Assembly (NCBI GenBank): GCA_010672825.2
Contig: JAAHFU020000006.1
Location: 279,756 to 343,755 of the forward strand
Source: Leptolyngbya sp. SIO1E4
Lineage (GTDB): Bacteria; Cyanobacteriota; Cyanobacteriia; Phormidesmidales; Phormidesmidaceae
Length of the DNA: 64,000 nt
Reading direction: 5' to 3'
Of the stretch, positions 1 through 8,006 are shown piece after piece. A program made the position numbers and the translations under genes. The notes beneath the pieces are model-generated. The model saw nothing but the letters and a program-made list of their open reading frames with translations. It made no database searches and was not told the origin of the DNA. Each line of letters begins with the position of its first letter. The first letter of the stretch is position 1.

Positions 1-915
1 CGGAAAGCTCTACCTCTATCACCGGGGAGATCAGTGTTTTGTTTCCAACAACTCCGATTTTGCTAATCGGAAAGGAGGGGGGAGTAACCCCTGACGAAGC
101 TAGCCGCGTTTCCAACAACTCCGATTTTGCTAATCGGAAAGAAGTAGATAGCCACAAAAAAGCGCAATCAACGCAGTTTCCAACAACTCCGATTTTGCTA
201 ATCGGAAAGTTCAGATATACCCCACCCGGCTATGTTAAAAAGGTTGTTTCCAACAACTCCGATTTTGCTAATCGGAAAGTCTGCGTTGTTCTACCTGCAT
301 TGCAGGCTGGTACAGTTTCCAACAACTCCGATTTTGCTAATCGGAAAGGATCGCGCCGCTTTAGAGTCCACCTCGGACGAAGAGGGTTTCCAACAACTCC
401 GATTTTGCTAATCGGAAAGGATTCCGAACGACCTCCAGGGGGGAGCCGTAGCCCCCTGTTTCCAACAACTCCGATTTTGCTAATCGGAAAGCTGAGCGTA
501 TTGAGTCTGATTTTGGTGCTCTCCATCTGGTTTCCAACAACTCCGATTTTGCTAATCGGAAAGCTTTAGGCTCGGGAACAAGGTGTAGATTAGTTTCTAC
601 GGTTTCCAACAACTCCGATTTTGCTAATCGGAAAGCCAAGATTGGGCACCACTCCTTCAGAATGCGACGAGAGGTTTCCAACAACTCCGATTTTGCTAAT
701 CGGAAAGTTGTCGTCCTGCATCCAACATCCTGACATTGGAAAGTTTCCAACAACTCCGATTTTGCTAATCGGAAAGGATACTCAGGTCTTTGTTGATCCG
801 GGGCCGCAACGTTTCCAACAACTCCGATTTTGCTAATCGGAAAGCCGAGGAATTGGCCTGGTGGTTTGTCAATGAGGAACGGTTTCCAACAACTCCGATT
901 TTGCTAATCGGAAAG
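1..915 (-). CRISPR. CRISPR array 1 (34-nt repeat, 13 full repeats plus a 3' partial at the window edge)
   Basis: On the plus strand the repeat begins GTTTCCAACAACTCCGATTT and ends AATCGGAAAG with TGCT between. Full copies start at 41, 108, 176, 246, 315, 386, 458, 530, 602, 674, 743, 811 and 882, and the last 7 nt of another copy fill 1-7. Spacers are unique, 33-38 nt. The repeat folds as a CCGATT/AATCGG stem with a 5-nt loop. Transcription is assigned to minus for three reasons: the leader at 916-1022 matches the leader of the second array, the minus-strand repeat 3' end (GTTGGAAAC) is the same as in that array, and the cas operon reads toward it on minus. All repeats seen are identical; the array continues beyond the window. 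Confidence 0.97.
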
Positions 916-1022
916 GGGCCCCATTTGAAAGCCTTACTGGGAGCCAGTTTCAGCCTTCAAATTCGCGGGGGTCAGATCTTGCTTGCAATAAAGGCAGTTC
1001 ATTCTCAATAAGGGTATTGAAA
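916..1022 (-). promoter_or_regulatory. Leader of CRISPR array 1
   Basis: Read on minus, this segment aligns with the sequence immediately before array 2 (9277-9382). Shared blocks in the same order are TTATTGAGAAT, GCC(T/C)TT(A/G)TTGCAA, CTGACC, TGAAA and TGGCTC(C/T)CAG. The TTATTGAGAAT block lies 96 nt from the first repeat here and 94 nt in array 2. The rest of the gap, 1023-1248, holds an 8-bp inverted repeat (GGGGGTCG at 1058-1065, CGACCCCC at 1095-1102) and no gene. That hairpin could mark the end of the cas transcript, but there is no clear T-run. Confidence 0.8.
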
Positions 1023-1248
1023 AAGAGGCTGTACCCCTTGCGTGGCAAGCTCTCCGGGGGGGTCGACGAAAGAATGCGGGTTCTAGCCATTGACCGACCC
1101 CCGCGAATGGGACTCCTTAAGCATGACATGAGTTACTGCAAAGTTTGGTGAATTCCCGTTGATTAGTTAGATAAATTTGAAATTCTACTGAAGACCTGAC
1201 CCTAGAATCAAGATGCGGGAAAAAGTCAGTAGTTCGATGGCAAAATTT

Positions 1249-2931
1249 CTAGATTGGCCAAAGCTTTTGAAAATAGTTTTGCTGATGCTGTAGAAACTCC
1301 ATGAAATAATGAGATTCAGGTTCTTGATCAGGATAAATAGTCAAAATCTCAAAGTATTGCCGAGTCACTAAAGGCAGCGGTCTTTTAGGATTTTCTGGAT
1401 CTTTCACCAATCGTATTTTGGGATACATGCGATGCCAGAGTCGCCCAATTTTTCCCAGACGACCGGTAATAGAAGACTTATAAATAGAGCCTTCTGGAAT
1501 CCTTGCAGAAGGAATGGCTCTTTGGTAAGGGCCATGTAGCCAATGCACCGCTTCACAGTTTTCGATCTCTTCCGCTTCTCGCCCCCAAACTTCTACATTA
1601 TTGGGATGCCAAGCTTCTCTCCAACCCGCGTATTTATTAGGATTGGGGATGACATCTTGTAAGTGCATCCAATTTTGAGCGGCTTGCCGAACTTCTTCAA
1701 TAAATTCAGCTGCCTGATCAAGCTTGCGCATCCGCACATCACGTATTTGAGAGCGCTTGCCTAACCACTCCCAATGGCAACCGATTAAGGGCTTATAACC
1801 TTGATCGTAATAATCGGGATAAACCAAACGATGGTCTGCCCGTCGCCAAGACTTGCCAAAACCACCGAATACCAGGGCGAAGCGGGTTAACGCTTCAATG
1901 AGTTTGGTCAATGCTTGTTTTTCTAAATCAGGCAGGGATTTAGTCAACGTCCAAACGAGCTGACCTTCAATGTCATAGGTGGGTTGTTCATAGCTTCCCC
2001 GACCAAAGGAACTGATCGTTGATCGGGCTTCATCGGATTGAAACGCCATGCTCAGCAGCCCGACTTTGGTATTGTCCCGCTGAATGCCACCAAATAAGGT
2101 ATCGACTAAATCATCGGCAGATGCCGCATCGGTTAAGCCCCCCAAGATTCGTAGCGCATGACCTCGAATCCCAGCCTTAAAGATATTGGGGCGAAACTCA
2201 CCCGTTTCATCAATCAGCTTCGCCGCCTGACCTTGGCCCTTTAGCCGTGTACGGTAGATGACTTCACCACTTTGCTGCTGCGGTTGACCATAGCCCGCAC
2301 TCACCCGACAGCCCAACCCCATTGAAATAGCCTTTTCCCAAAGCTGCCAAATGGTTTTCCATTCTTCGTCAGACAGCGGCACCGTACTCGAAATCCCAAA
2401 CTTGAGCTTCGGCTTGTACAGAGACATCTGAATAAATGCAGACGATCGCCCTTCTTTCTTGACCTGCCGGTCTTGCTGAGGGTGCACAATATCTACCAAT
2501 CCTTTTGTCCAGGAATCATCGGTGGGGTAGCCGCCGTGAAACCGCAAAATGCCGGGGGAGAGGTCATCTTTCCCCCCTTTTTCCCCGCAATAGCGCGCTG
2601 CCTGGGGGGCATTGCAAGCCTGCCGAAAGACCCCTTTCATACTGCTGCCAGGGTAGAACGGCCAGCCCCTCGCCCCAATCACAGGGCGAATGATGCCATC
2701 ATCCTGACCGCTGTTGGTCACAAATCGCCAGCTCAACTGATAGGTTCGAGTTTGCACCGGGTCAGAAAACTCCGGCGCTTCCGGATAAGCTTTATCAATC
2801 CATTCATCCGCCCACCGTTCCGCATCTTGCTCATCGGCCTTGGGAATCAGACGCTGCAGTTGGCAGCGTCCATTAACTTGAGCCCGAAACATCATCGGGA
2901 CTTTTTGTGCCGTATTAGGAATTGTCGTCAC
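1249..2931 (-). CDS. Fused two-RAMP protein, Cmr6/Cmr1-like subunit of the type III-B effector
   Basis: 560 aa, GTG start chosen because GAGGG lies about 10 nt upstream and an in-frame TAA lies just before it. Two RAMP (Cas7-like) domains sit in tandem. The first has the glycine loop YPGSSMKG (about 93-100), the family tract LRFHGGYP (about 129-136) and a C-terminal glycine-rich motif GLGCRVSAGYG (205-215), as in Cmr6. The second has FKAGIRGHALR (251-261), LFGGIQRD (279-286) and VFGGFGKSWRRADH (354-367), resembling Cmr1 or a second Cmr6-type fold. No separate cmr1 is present, so this protein probably supplies both subunits that cap the Cas7 filament and contact target RNA. It is the last gene of the operon, 26 nt after the PD-(D/E)XK gene. 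Assignment of the second half to Cmr1 is inference. Confidence 0.8.
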   Translation of the reverse strand: MTTIPNTAQKVPMMFRAQVNGRCQLQRLIPKADEQDAERWADEWIDKAYPEAPEFSDPVQTRTYQLSWRFVTNSGQDDGIIRPVIGARGWPFYPGSSMKGVFRQACNAPQAARYCGEKGGKDDLSPGILRFHGGYPTDDSWTKGLVDIVHPQQDRQVKKEGRSSAFIQMSLYKPKLKFGISSTVPLSDEEWKTIWQLWEKAISMGLGCRVSAGYGQPQQQSGEVIYRTRLKGQGQAAKLIDETGEFRPNIFKAGIRGHALRILGGLTDAASADDLVDTLFGGIQRDNTKVGLLSMAFQSDEARSTISSFGRGSYEQPTYDIEGQLVWTLTKSLPDLEKQALTKLIEALTRFALVFGGFGKSWRRADHRLVYPDYYDQGYKPLIGCHWEWLGKRSQIRDVRMRKLDQAAEFIEEVRQAAQNWMHLQDVIPNPNKYAGWREAWHPNNVEVWGREAEEIENCEAVHWLHGPYQRAIPSARIPEGSIYKSSITGRLGKIGRLWHRMYPKIRLVKDPENPKRPLPLVTRQYFEILTIYPDQEPESHYFMEFLQHQQNYFQKLWPI

Positions 2932-2957
2932 GGTTCGTTAACCCTCATCAATCTGCG

Positions 2958-3566
2958 CTATTCCAAAATGCCGACCAAGATTCGCACCAACGCTTCCAGG
3001 TCATCTGGTAACGTGTAGGACCCAATGTCTTGGGTAATGGTTTGTGTCGCAGCGTCTAAAATGCCAAAAATCCAGAGATTGCCAATGGTGACCGCGCCGT
3101 ACAGCACATCCGGAGCATCCTCTAACATAGACAGGGCAATCATTTCTACTGCCAGTTGGGTAAAGCCACGGGTTAAATCATCCCGTTTTGCTTCCACCAC
3201 CACAAAGCTGTGCCCCGCACGAATTAAATAATCCAGATTTCCTTGTAAGAGGTTATTCACCTTCAGGGGATACTCAATCCGCAAGATTTGCTGACAAATG
3301 ACCGCCACTCGACTCAGGATGGGGGCAATCAGAATTTCTCGCTTGGCCGTTTCACTCGTCAGTGGAACAAACGGCAGCGTCTCCTCAATCTGCTGCTGCA
3401 GTTCTGGTAACCCTGCAATTTGACGCGTTGTGCTGGGGAGTTGCAGACGCACATTTTTGAACTCATAGCCAAATTCTGCCAGAACTTCATCCGTGTCGTT
3501 TGGCAACTCAAAGTAAGCGCGAAAGGTGTAAGTCGAATCCTCCTGCAGAATTTTCATCTGAGTCAT
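2958..3566 (-). CDS. PD-(D/E)XK nuclease-like protein inside the cmr operon
   Basis: 202 aa from the ATG at 3566, preferred over an in-frame GTG at 3587 because GGAG lies about 8 nt before the ATG. The core reads GNLDYLI, then VVVEAKRDD, then FTQLAVEM: an acidic residue on one strand, an E-x-K on the next and a Gln on the following helix, the layout of the restriction-endonuclease-like fold. No CARF, helix-turn-helix or membrane segment is visible. It lies between cmr5 and the fused RAMP gene with short gaps on both sides, so it is co-transcribed with the effector complex. It may be an accessory nuclease or an added structural subunit. The fold call is from motif reading only. Confidence 0.7.
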   Translation of the reverse strand: MTQMKILQEDSTYTFRAYFELPNDTDEVLAEFGYEFKNVRLQLPSTTRQIAGLPELQQQIEETLPFVPLTSETAKREILIAPILSRVAVICQQILRIEYPLKVNNLLQGNLDYLIRAGHSFVVVEAKRDDLTRGFTQLAVEMIALSMLEDAPDVLYGAVTIGNLWIFGILDAATQTITQDIGSYTLPDDLEALVRILVGILE

Positions 3567-3603
3567 GGGAGTTCTCCGTAAGGGCACCTAGGCTTTTTCA
3601 TCA

Positions 3604-3999
3604 TTATGGTTTGTAGCGTTGAGTCCACCACACGATGCCGTCACAGAGTTGAGTCAGCACTGCTAAAGCAACCCGCTGGTCATCTATACAAATTTGCCAG
3701 AGCTTGTCAGACATCGTCTGGATCTCAGCTGTGTTTTCTGACTGCACAGAATCGTTGGGCAAAGCCACCCCAGCTTCGCCCATCACTTCCACCAAAGAAT
3801 CCCAGGTCTGTTTCCAAAACTCGGACTTTGTTTGCTCTTTGCCCTGCAGGCGTAAATGTTCTCCCCAAAAGCGTTCCAGGCCATAGGCCGTGGCCATCCG
3901 CATTTTGTAAGCTTGATTTAGGGACTGTGGGTCACGGGTTCTGGCGTCTAAGACAAGTTGTTGAGCCTTACGATCCAGGCTGTAAGAGTGCCATGCCAT
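3604..3999 (-). CDS. cmr5: Cmr5-like small subunit (Cas11)
   Basis: 131 aa, a usual length for the alpha-helical small subunit of type III-B complexes, which lines the belly of the filament. The N-terminal half carries the pattern ARTRDPQSL...AYGLERFWGEH expected of this family, followed by helical sequence with no catalytic motif. The start ATG lies 2 nt after the cmr4 stop, with GGGAGG 12 nt upstream inside the end of cmr4, so translation is probably coupled. Small subunits diverge quickly, so the call rests on size, helical content and position as much as on sequence. Confidence 0.75.
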   Translation of the reverse strand: MAWHSYSLDRKAQQLVLDARTRDPQSLNQAYKMRMATAYGLERFWGEHLRLQGKEQTKSEFWKQTWDSLVEVMGEAGVALPNDSVQSENTAEIQTMSDKLWQICIDDQRVALAVLTQLCDGIVWWTQRYKP

Positions 4000-4001
4000 G
4001 A

Positions 4002-4832
4002 TTAGTACTTGCCTCCCAAGGTGACTTTACAGTGGCCAAAACCAATGGACTCTAACCCGCCGAAATAAAGCTCTGCGGAGTTTTCATCTTTCCCAAAGGG
4101 CTGCCACCCGAGGCGCTTGAGGGCAATTAGAAACACCATCACCGTCCCTTCCGGCAGGGCTTCTACATTGAAGAAGGCTCCACCGTCAACCTTTTTCTCG
4201 GTATCAGAAAGCTTGACGCGACTCTGCCGATAGAGCGCCATGTCATGAATCATGGCGATGTCATTGTCGGCAACCACAACTAGATTTTCTTCCTTGAGGG
4301 TAGTCCCTGGGGGAATCCAGTTGGCTAGGCTGGCTTCGTGCTCAATGGTTAAAAACCCAAGATTAAAGAATAAGACCTTCCGGTTGCTCTCAACCGGTCG
4401 AGCCTGCAAACTCTTAGCGGCAGTGTATGGCTCCGGCACCTGAATGCCTTTATTCATTTTCGCCAGAAGTTTGTAGCGTTGCAAAAGACGTGGACAAGTG
4501 ACCCAAACAATGGGTTGCCCTGGGCAAAAGACCGGCAGCCACACCAGGGAGGCATATTCAAACTTCACCAGGGCTTCAGTTGTGCCATCATCTTCGCCGT
4601 TGGCGTCCGCCCGCTTCACAGCCTGGTGACCATACCACTCCTGTTCATCTCGGTCAATTTTGCCTCGCATATCCGCCCGAAAGCGGCCACGGATAGAACT
4701 ACCCGGAATAATCCCGGTCTGAGTAAACTGATCGCGAAACACCAGGTTAAGATTGCCGGTTTCCTCACCAGCGCTGGCCCCTACATGGAGCGGGGCCAAG
4801 GTTTCAATAATGCCAAAGGCAGTGTGATACAT
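4002..4832 (-). CDS. cmr4: Cmr4-like Cas7 backbone subunit, apparently lacking the catalytic Asp
   Basis: 276 aa, close to the Cmr4 norm. The N-terminal RAMP core reads APLHVGASAGEETG (13-26), then the loop NLNLVFRD (27-34), then IIPGSSIRGRFR. Further on, LVWLPVFC and VWVTCPRLLQRY match the middle of Cmr4 proteins. Cmr4 forms the repeated backbone that holds crRNA and, in characterised members, cuts target RNA at 6-nt steps using an Asp in the loop before the I-(P/W)-G-x-S motif (D26 in Pyrococcus Cmr4, D33 in Csm3). In my hand alignment the equivalent position here is Asn or Leu. The family assignment is firm; loss of cleavage is inference. Confidence 0.85.
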   Translation of the reverse strand: MYHTAFGIIETLAPLHVGASAGEETGNLNLVFRDQFTQTGIIPGSSIRGRFRADMRGKIDRDEQEWYGHQAVKRADANGEDDGTTEALVKFEYASLVWLPVFCPGQPIVWVTCPRLLQRYKLLAKMNKGIQVPEPYTAAKSLQARPVESNRKVLFFNLGFLTIEHEASLANWIPPGTTLKEENLVVVADNDIAMIHDMALYRQSRVKLSDTEKKVDGGAFFNVEALPEGTVMVFLIALKRLGWQPFGKDENSAELYFGGLESIGFGHCKVTLGGKY

Positions 4833-4856
4833 AAGCGGTTCTACTAATAAATTGAG

Positions 4857-6047
4857 TTAACTTGCGACAATCTCCAAGGGGAGGGCCAGGGCACAGCCCC
4901 AGCGTTTGAAGGAAAAGCCTTCATAGGGAAACCACCCCTCATCAGGCCACCGGCCACTCGGCCAGTTGCGCCACGGTTCTAGGGGTTTCTCCAACACATA
5001 GATACTTCCTGCTGGGACGGCATAGCGCCCTCTAGAGAGCAGCTTGGGCTGACGCTCTCCGTGGACACTCTGACCGCTACTATCCTGCTGATTACCTAGC
5101 CGAAATCGAAAGGCGCTGGGTCGTTGGGTCAGCAGTGCTTTTACCGGGTTGTCAGGCCAGCTGAGAGCGCCGGAGTCCTTGTCCCGAAACGGAGCGCGAT
5201 AGGACAGTCGGTTAGATCCCCACACCGCCGGACAGGCGATCGCAAAGCTTTTGTCGAGTTCTGTTGGAGTGTCTAACAATTGACAAATCGGTTCCTCGGG
5301 CTGAATGGGTTCAGACGTGACCTGCACGATGTGGCCTTCGCCGCCGAAGCGATAGCTGCCCTCGGGCAAAGGCACGGTAGATAAGTAGACCAGACACACC
5401 TCTGGATGCAGCTGAATACCATATTCCAAGAACAGACTGCCCTGGTTATCCTCCTTACCGACGCTGCGACGTTCGTCTTCCCGTAATCTTGGATGCAGAT
5501 GGGGCACTGCTTTCCACGGACTTGTTTTAACTGGGATAGTCTGACCGTCCGCCAGGGTCTTCTGGAATGCTGCCAGCGATCGCACTTTGGGCCAATCTGA
5601 TACCGCAATCCAGGTGGCATCTGGATACTTTTTGTAGTCTTCACTCTCTGCCCATTGAGTAGCGTAGGACTGCCAGCAATCCTCTTGCCAATAAGAGAAC
5701 AGGCTGACTAAACCGTCTTTGAAGCAAAAATCGCTATTGACCAAGCCGTCAACCATGACCTCACGGTGAAACATAGCCCCACAGTGGGAAGGCGTCGGTA
5801 CATAGACGCTGGCAGGTTGTGAGTGCTTTGCCCAAAACGGCCCAGCTAGCTTCAAGTCATCCAGGATAGAGCGATCGCCCCTGTAGTGGGCGGCAAACAG
5901 ACCCGACAGGGTCGGCGTATCGGGTGGAAAATGGGAACCTGATCGCCCCACTAAATTTTCCGGTGACAGAAAACGCCCCTTGCTGCCGTAGAGCAGGCCC
6001 AACGGCTGAATCAAAATGCGGTGGGTGAAGGTGGATGTTTCAGTCAT
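4857..6047 (-). CDS. cmr3: Cmr3 (Cas5-group RAMP), crRNA 5'-handle binding subunit
   Basis: 396 aa, normal for Cmr3. The N-terminus is strongly diagnostic: IQPLGLLYGSKGRFLSPE (13-30), then PDTPTLSGLFAAHY (42-55). The C-terminus has a glycine-rich RAMP tail with LLSRGRYAVPAGSIY and GFSFKRWGCALALPL. Cmr3 grips the 8-nt handle of the crRNA and joins Cas10 to the Cas7 backbone. The start ATG lies 2 nt after the cas10 stop, with CGGAGG inside the end of cas10 about 10 nt upstream, showing translational coupling. No oddity seen. Confidence 0.92.
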   Translation of the reverse strand: MTETSTFTHRILIQPLGLLYGSKGRFLSPENLVGRSGSHFPPDTPTLSGLFAAHYRGDRSILDDLKLAGPFWAKHSQPASVYVPTPSHCGAMFHREVMVDGLVNSDFCFKDGLVSLFSYWQEDCWQSYATQWAESEDYKKYPDATWIAVSDWPKVRSLAAFQKTLADGQTIPVKTSPWKAVPHLHPRLREDERRSVGKEDNQGSLFLEYGIQLHPEVCLVYLSTVPLPEGSYRFGGEGHIVQVTSEPIQPEEPICQLLDTPTELDKSFAIACPAVWGSNRLSYRAPFRDKDSGALSWPDNPVKALLTQRPSAFRFRLGNQQDSSGQSVHGERQPKLLSRGRYAVPAGSIYVLEKPLEPWRNWPSGRWPDEGWFPYEGFSFKRWGCALALPLEIVAS

Positions 6048-6049
6048 GG

Positions 6050-7888
6050 TCAGGCAGCCTCCGGATAGTCAGATGAGATAGACATTTCCTGTTTAAAGAG
6101 CTGAAAACCTACGTTTGCCAAGGAAATCACCCAGTCGTTAAAAGCCTCCTGTTGTTTGTCCACCGACATTTTCCGTAAGTCCTTCTGCAAAATGCCTGTG
6201 AGTTCTTCGGTGTCTCCTGACTGGGGCCAGAGGGGGCTGCTTGATGCAAAGAGGACGTCTGATTTTTCTGGCAGCAGTTTTTGACCGGTCTCAGGGTCAG
6301 TAAAAAATAGATTAAACAGTGCCAAAGCAATGTCAGGGTTTCCTTGAAAGGCATGGCGGGCTTTGAGGGCCGCCACGTCTTTATAAAAGTGCGTCCAGTC
6401 TTGTTGGCCGTTGCGATCGCGGTAGCCATTCACGACTTTGGGCAAAAACCACCAGGGGCAGATCCATTCCACATGGGTGCCACTGGCAAACAAGACTCGT
6501 AGACACACGCGATCGCGGCCACTGCTTTTGGCTCTTTGCTCTGCCAATTCGCAGTGCTGCAGGATATCTCGCTGCGGTACTTGGGAAGAGGCCCACACAA
6601 AGCCAACGCTAGGCGTGATGGGCTTGCGATCTAACTGCCCCTCTGCGCCCCGATGCCAAACGTCTTCCTTAAAACTGCAGAGCCATTCAATTGCTTCAGT
6701 TGGGTGCTCAGACGGGTAAAACACCCCGAGAAAGTCATCTCCCCCTGCAATAATGACTCGGCCTAGTCGCTTATCAAAGGATTGCTTCAGAAATTTGCCC
6801 CACTGCCGCATTTGCCAGCTAAAGGCTCTGAGTTCCTGGGCTGGCTTCTCCCTTTGGGTGATTGTGCGAATGTGCTTTCCTGCCTCGTCTCCATCCCCAC
6901 GAAACCATCCCATGGGCAGGTCGGTTTTCCAGAGGTTGACCTCACGGAAGCTTTTGGGCAGCTCTTTGCGGATCTGGTCACTGTTGGGAACTGCTTTGGC
7001 TACGGTTCTCAGGGTAAACAGTCGCTTGGTCAGTTCCGGAACGCTAAGCTGCTCCCGATTGGTGATGATGGCTTCCCCCAGATTTTTCGCTAACTCTTCT
7101 CGAAATTCACTGTTTTTAACGAGAGCTTTGCTGTCATACGGCTGCAGGTTGAGGCTGTAGCGGCTAGCTAACTCCGTCAGGTGATCATTGAGGTCTTTGG
7201 GATTGTGCCGATAGTTGGATAGGTCATCGTCCAGAATGGCAGCGCCGATTTTAAGATTCAGTTCCTGAAAGAAGTCACTAATGTGCGCCTGATCCTCAGC
7301 CATTCTGCGCTCTTTAGCTCGAATGTTGCGATCAAGTCCGGGCCAGGCGATCGCATCTGCCCCAGAAAGGGTCGAGCTTTCCCCCATCCAGTTGATGCCG
7401 ACCCAGTTGCGATCGTTGGCTTCCGCTTCCGCCAGGGCATCCATAACAGCTGAGATCGTATCCGCTTGCACCCAGAAAATCTCCCAGGCATTGGCTTTCC
7501 ACTGCTGCCAGGTGCGATTCCATTCCCCATTCCTGGCCCAGCCAGCCAGTGCCTTCTGGGTCCACGCTTGGCAGTTCTGGTCAACCCAGCCTTTGCAAGC
7601 ATCCATAATGTCACCCCAAGCACCGAGAAAAGCCTCTCGGGCCAAGTTTTCTGGAAAATCTCCCTGGATCACAATTTGGTCAGGGGTGCCTAGCGTTACG
7701 TCTAGTTGCGCGGGAGAAATAACCGCATCTTTGCCCAAATGCTGCTTTGCGGTAAGACACACCGCAGTGGCCAGATGAGACAAAATAAAAGAACTGCCAT
7801 ATAAATCTCGAAGTTTACGGGTCTTTTCAATAAACTCTGTGACCGGAGAAAAGGTCACTGCTGTAAATATAGAATCGGGCATTGTCAC
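6050..7888 (-). CDS. cas10: Cas10/Cmr2 large subunit with intact GGDD palm, no HD domain
   Basis: 612 aa. The N-terminus starts directly with the Cmr2-type stretch VTEFIEKTRKLRDLYGSSF (16-34); there is no His-Asp nuclease domain. The first palm carries GDGDEAGKHI (331-340), the family's DGD motif, and the second palm carries IIAGGDDFLGVF (379-390) with a canonical GGDD at 382-385. In this family GGDD cyclases convert ATP into cyclic oligoadenylate when target RNA is bound. Intact catalytic residues therefore predict second-messenger signalling, without an HD DNase. The start is a GTG at 7888 or the ATG two codons later at 7882. Head of the cmr genes proper, 118 nt downstream of the S-4TM gene on the same strand. 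Confidence 0.93.
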   Translation of the reverse strand: MTMPDSIFTAVTFSPVTEFIEKTRKLRDLYGSSFILSHLATAVCLTAKQHLGKDAVISPAQLDVTLGTPDQIVIQGDFPENLAREAFLGAWGDIMDACKGWVDQNCQAWTQKALAGWARNGEWNRTWQQWKANAWEIFWVQADTISAVMDALAEAEANDRNWVGINWMGESSTLSGADAIAWPGLDRNIRAKERRMAEDQAHISDFFQELNLKIGAAILDDDLSNYRHNPKDLNDHLTELASRYSLNLQPYDSKALVKNSEFREELAKNLGEAIITNREQLSVPELTKRLFTLRTVAKAVPNSDQIRKELPKSFREVNLWKTDLPMGWFRGDGDEAGKHIRTITQREKPAQELRAFSWQMRQWGKFLKQSFDKRLGRVIIAGGDDFLGVFYPSEHPTEAIEWLCSFKEDVWHRGAEGQLDRKPITPSVGFVWASSQVPQRDILQHCELAEQRAKSSGRDRVCLRVLFASGTHVEWICPWWFLPKVVNGYRDRNGQQDWTHFYKDVAALKARHAFQGNPDIALALFNLFFTDPETGQKLLPEKSDVLFASSSPLWPQSGDTEELTGILQKDLRKMSVDKQQEAFNDWVISLANVGFQLFKQEMSISSDYPEAA

Positions 7889-8006
7889 CAGTAACCGAAT
7901 CGGACATAGTCATAAACACTGAAGTCATCAAGCATTACAGATATTAGAGATAGCTATCCGGTAAATTCCCTGAGGGTTTAGAAGTTCCCGAGTGTCACCA
8001 ATCTCG

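Noticed and set aside
39..1011. Open frames across array 1 with repeated peptides such as FPTTPILLIGK
   Set aside because: They are translations of CRISPR repeats; the repetition comes from the 34-nt repeat, not a protein.
1018..1110. Inverted repeat downstream of the cas operon as a terminator
   Set aside because: The stem is only 8 bp with a 29-nt loop and no T-run; recorded only as a possible hairpin.
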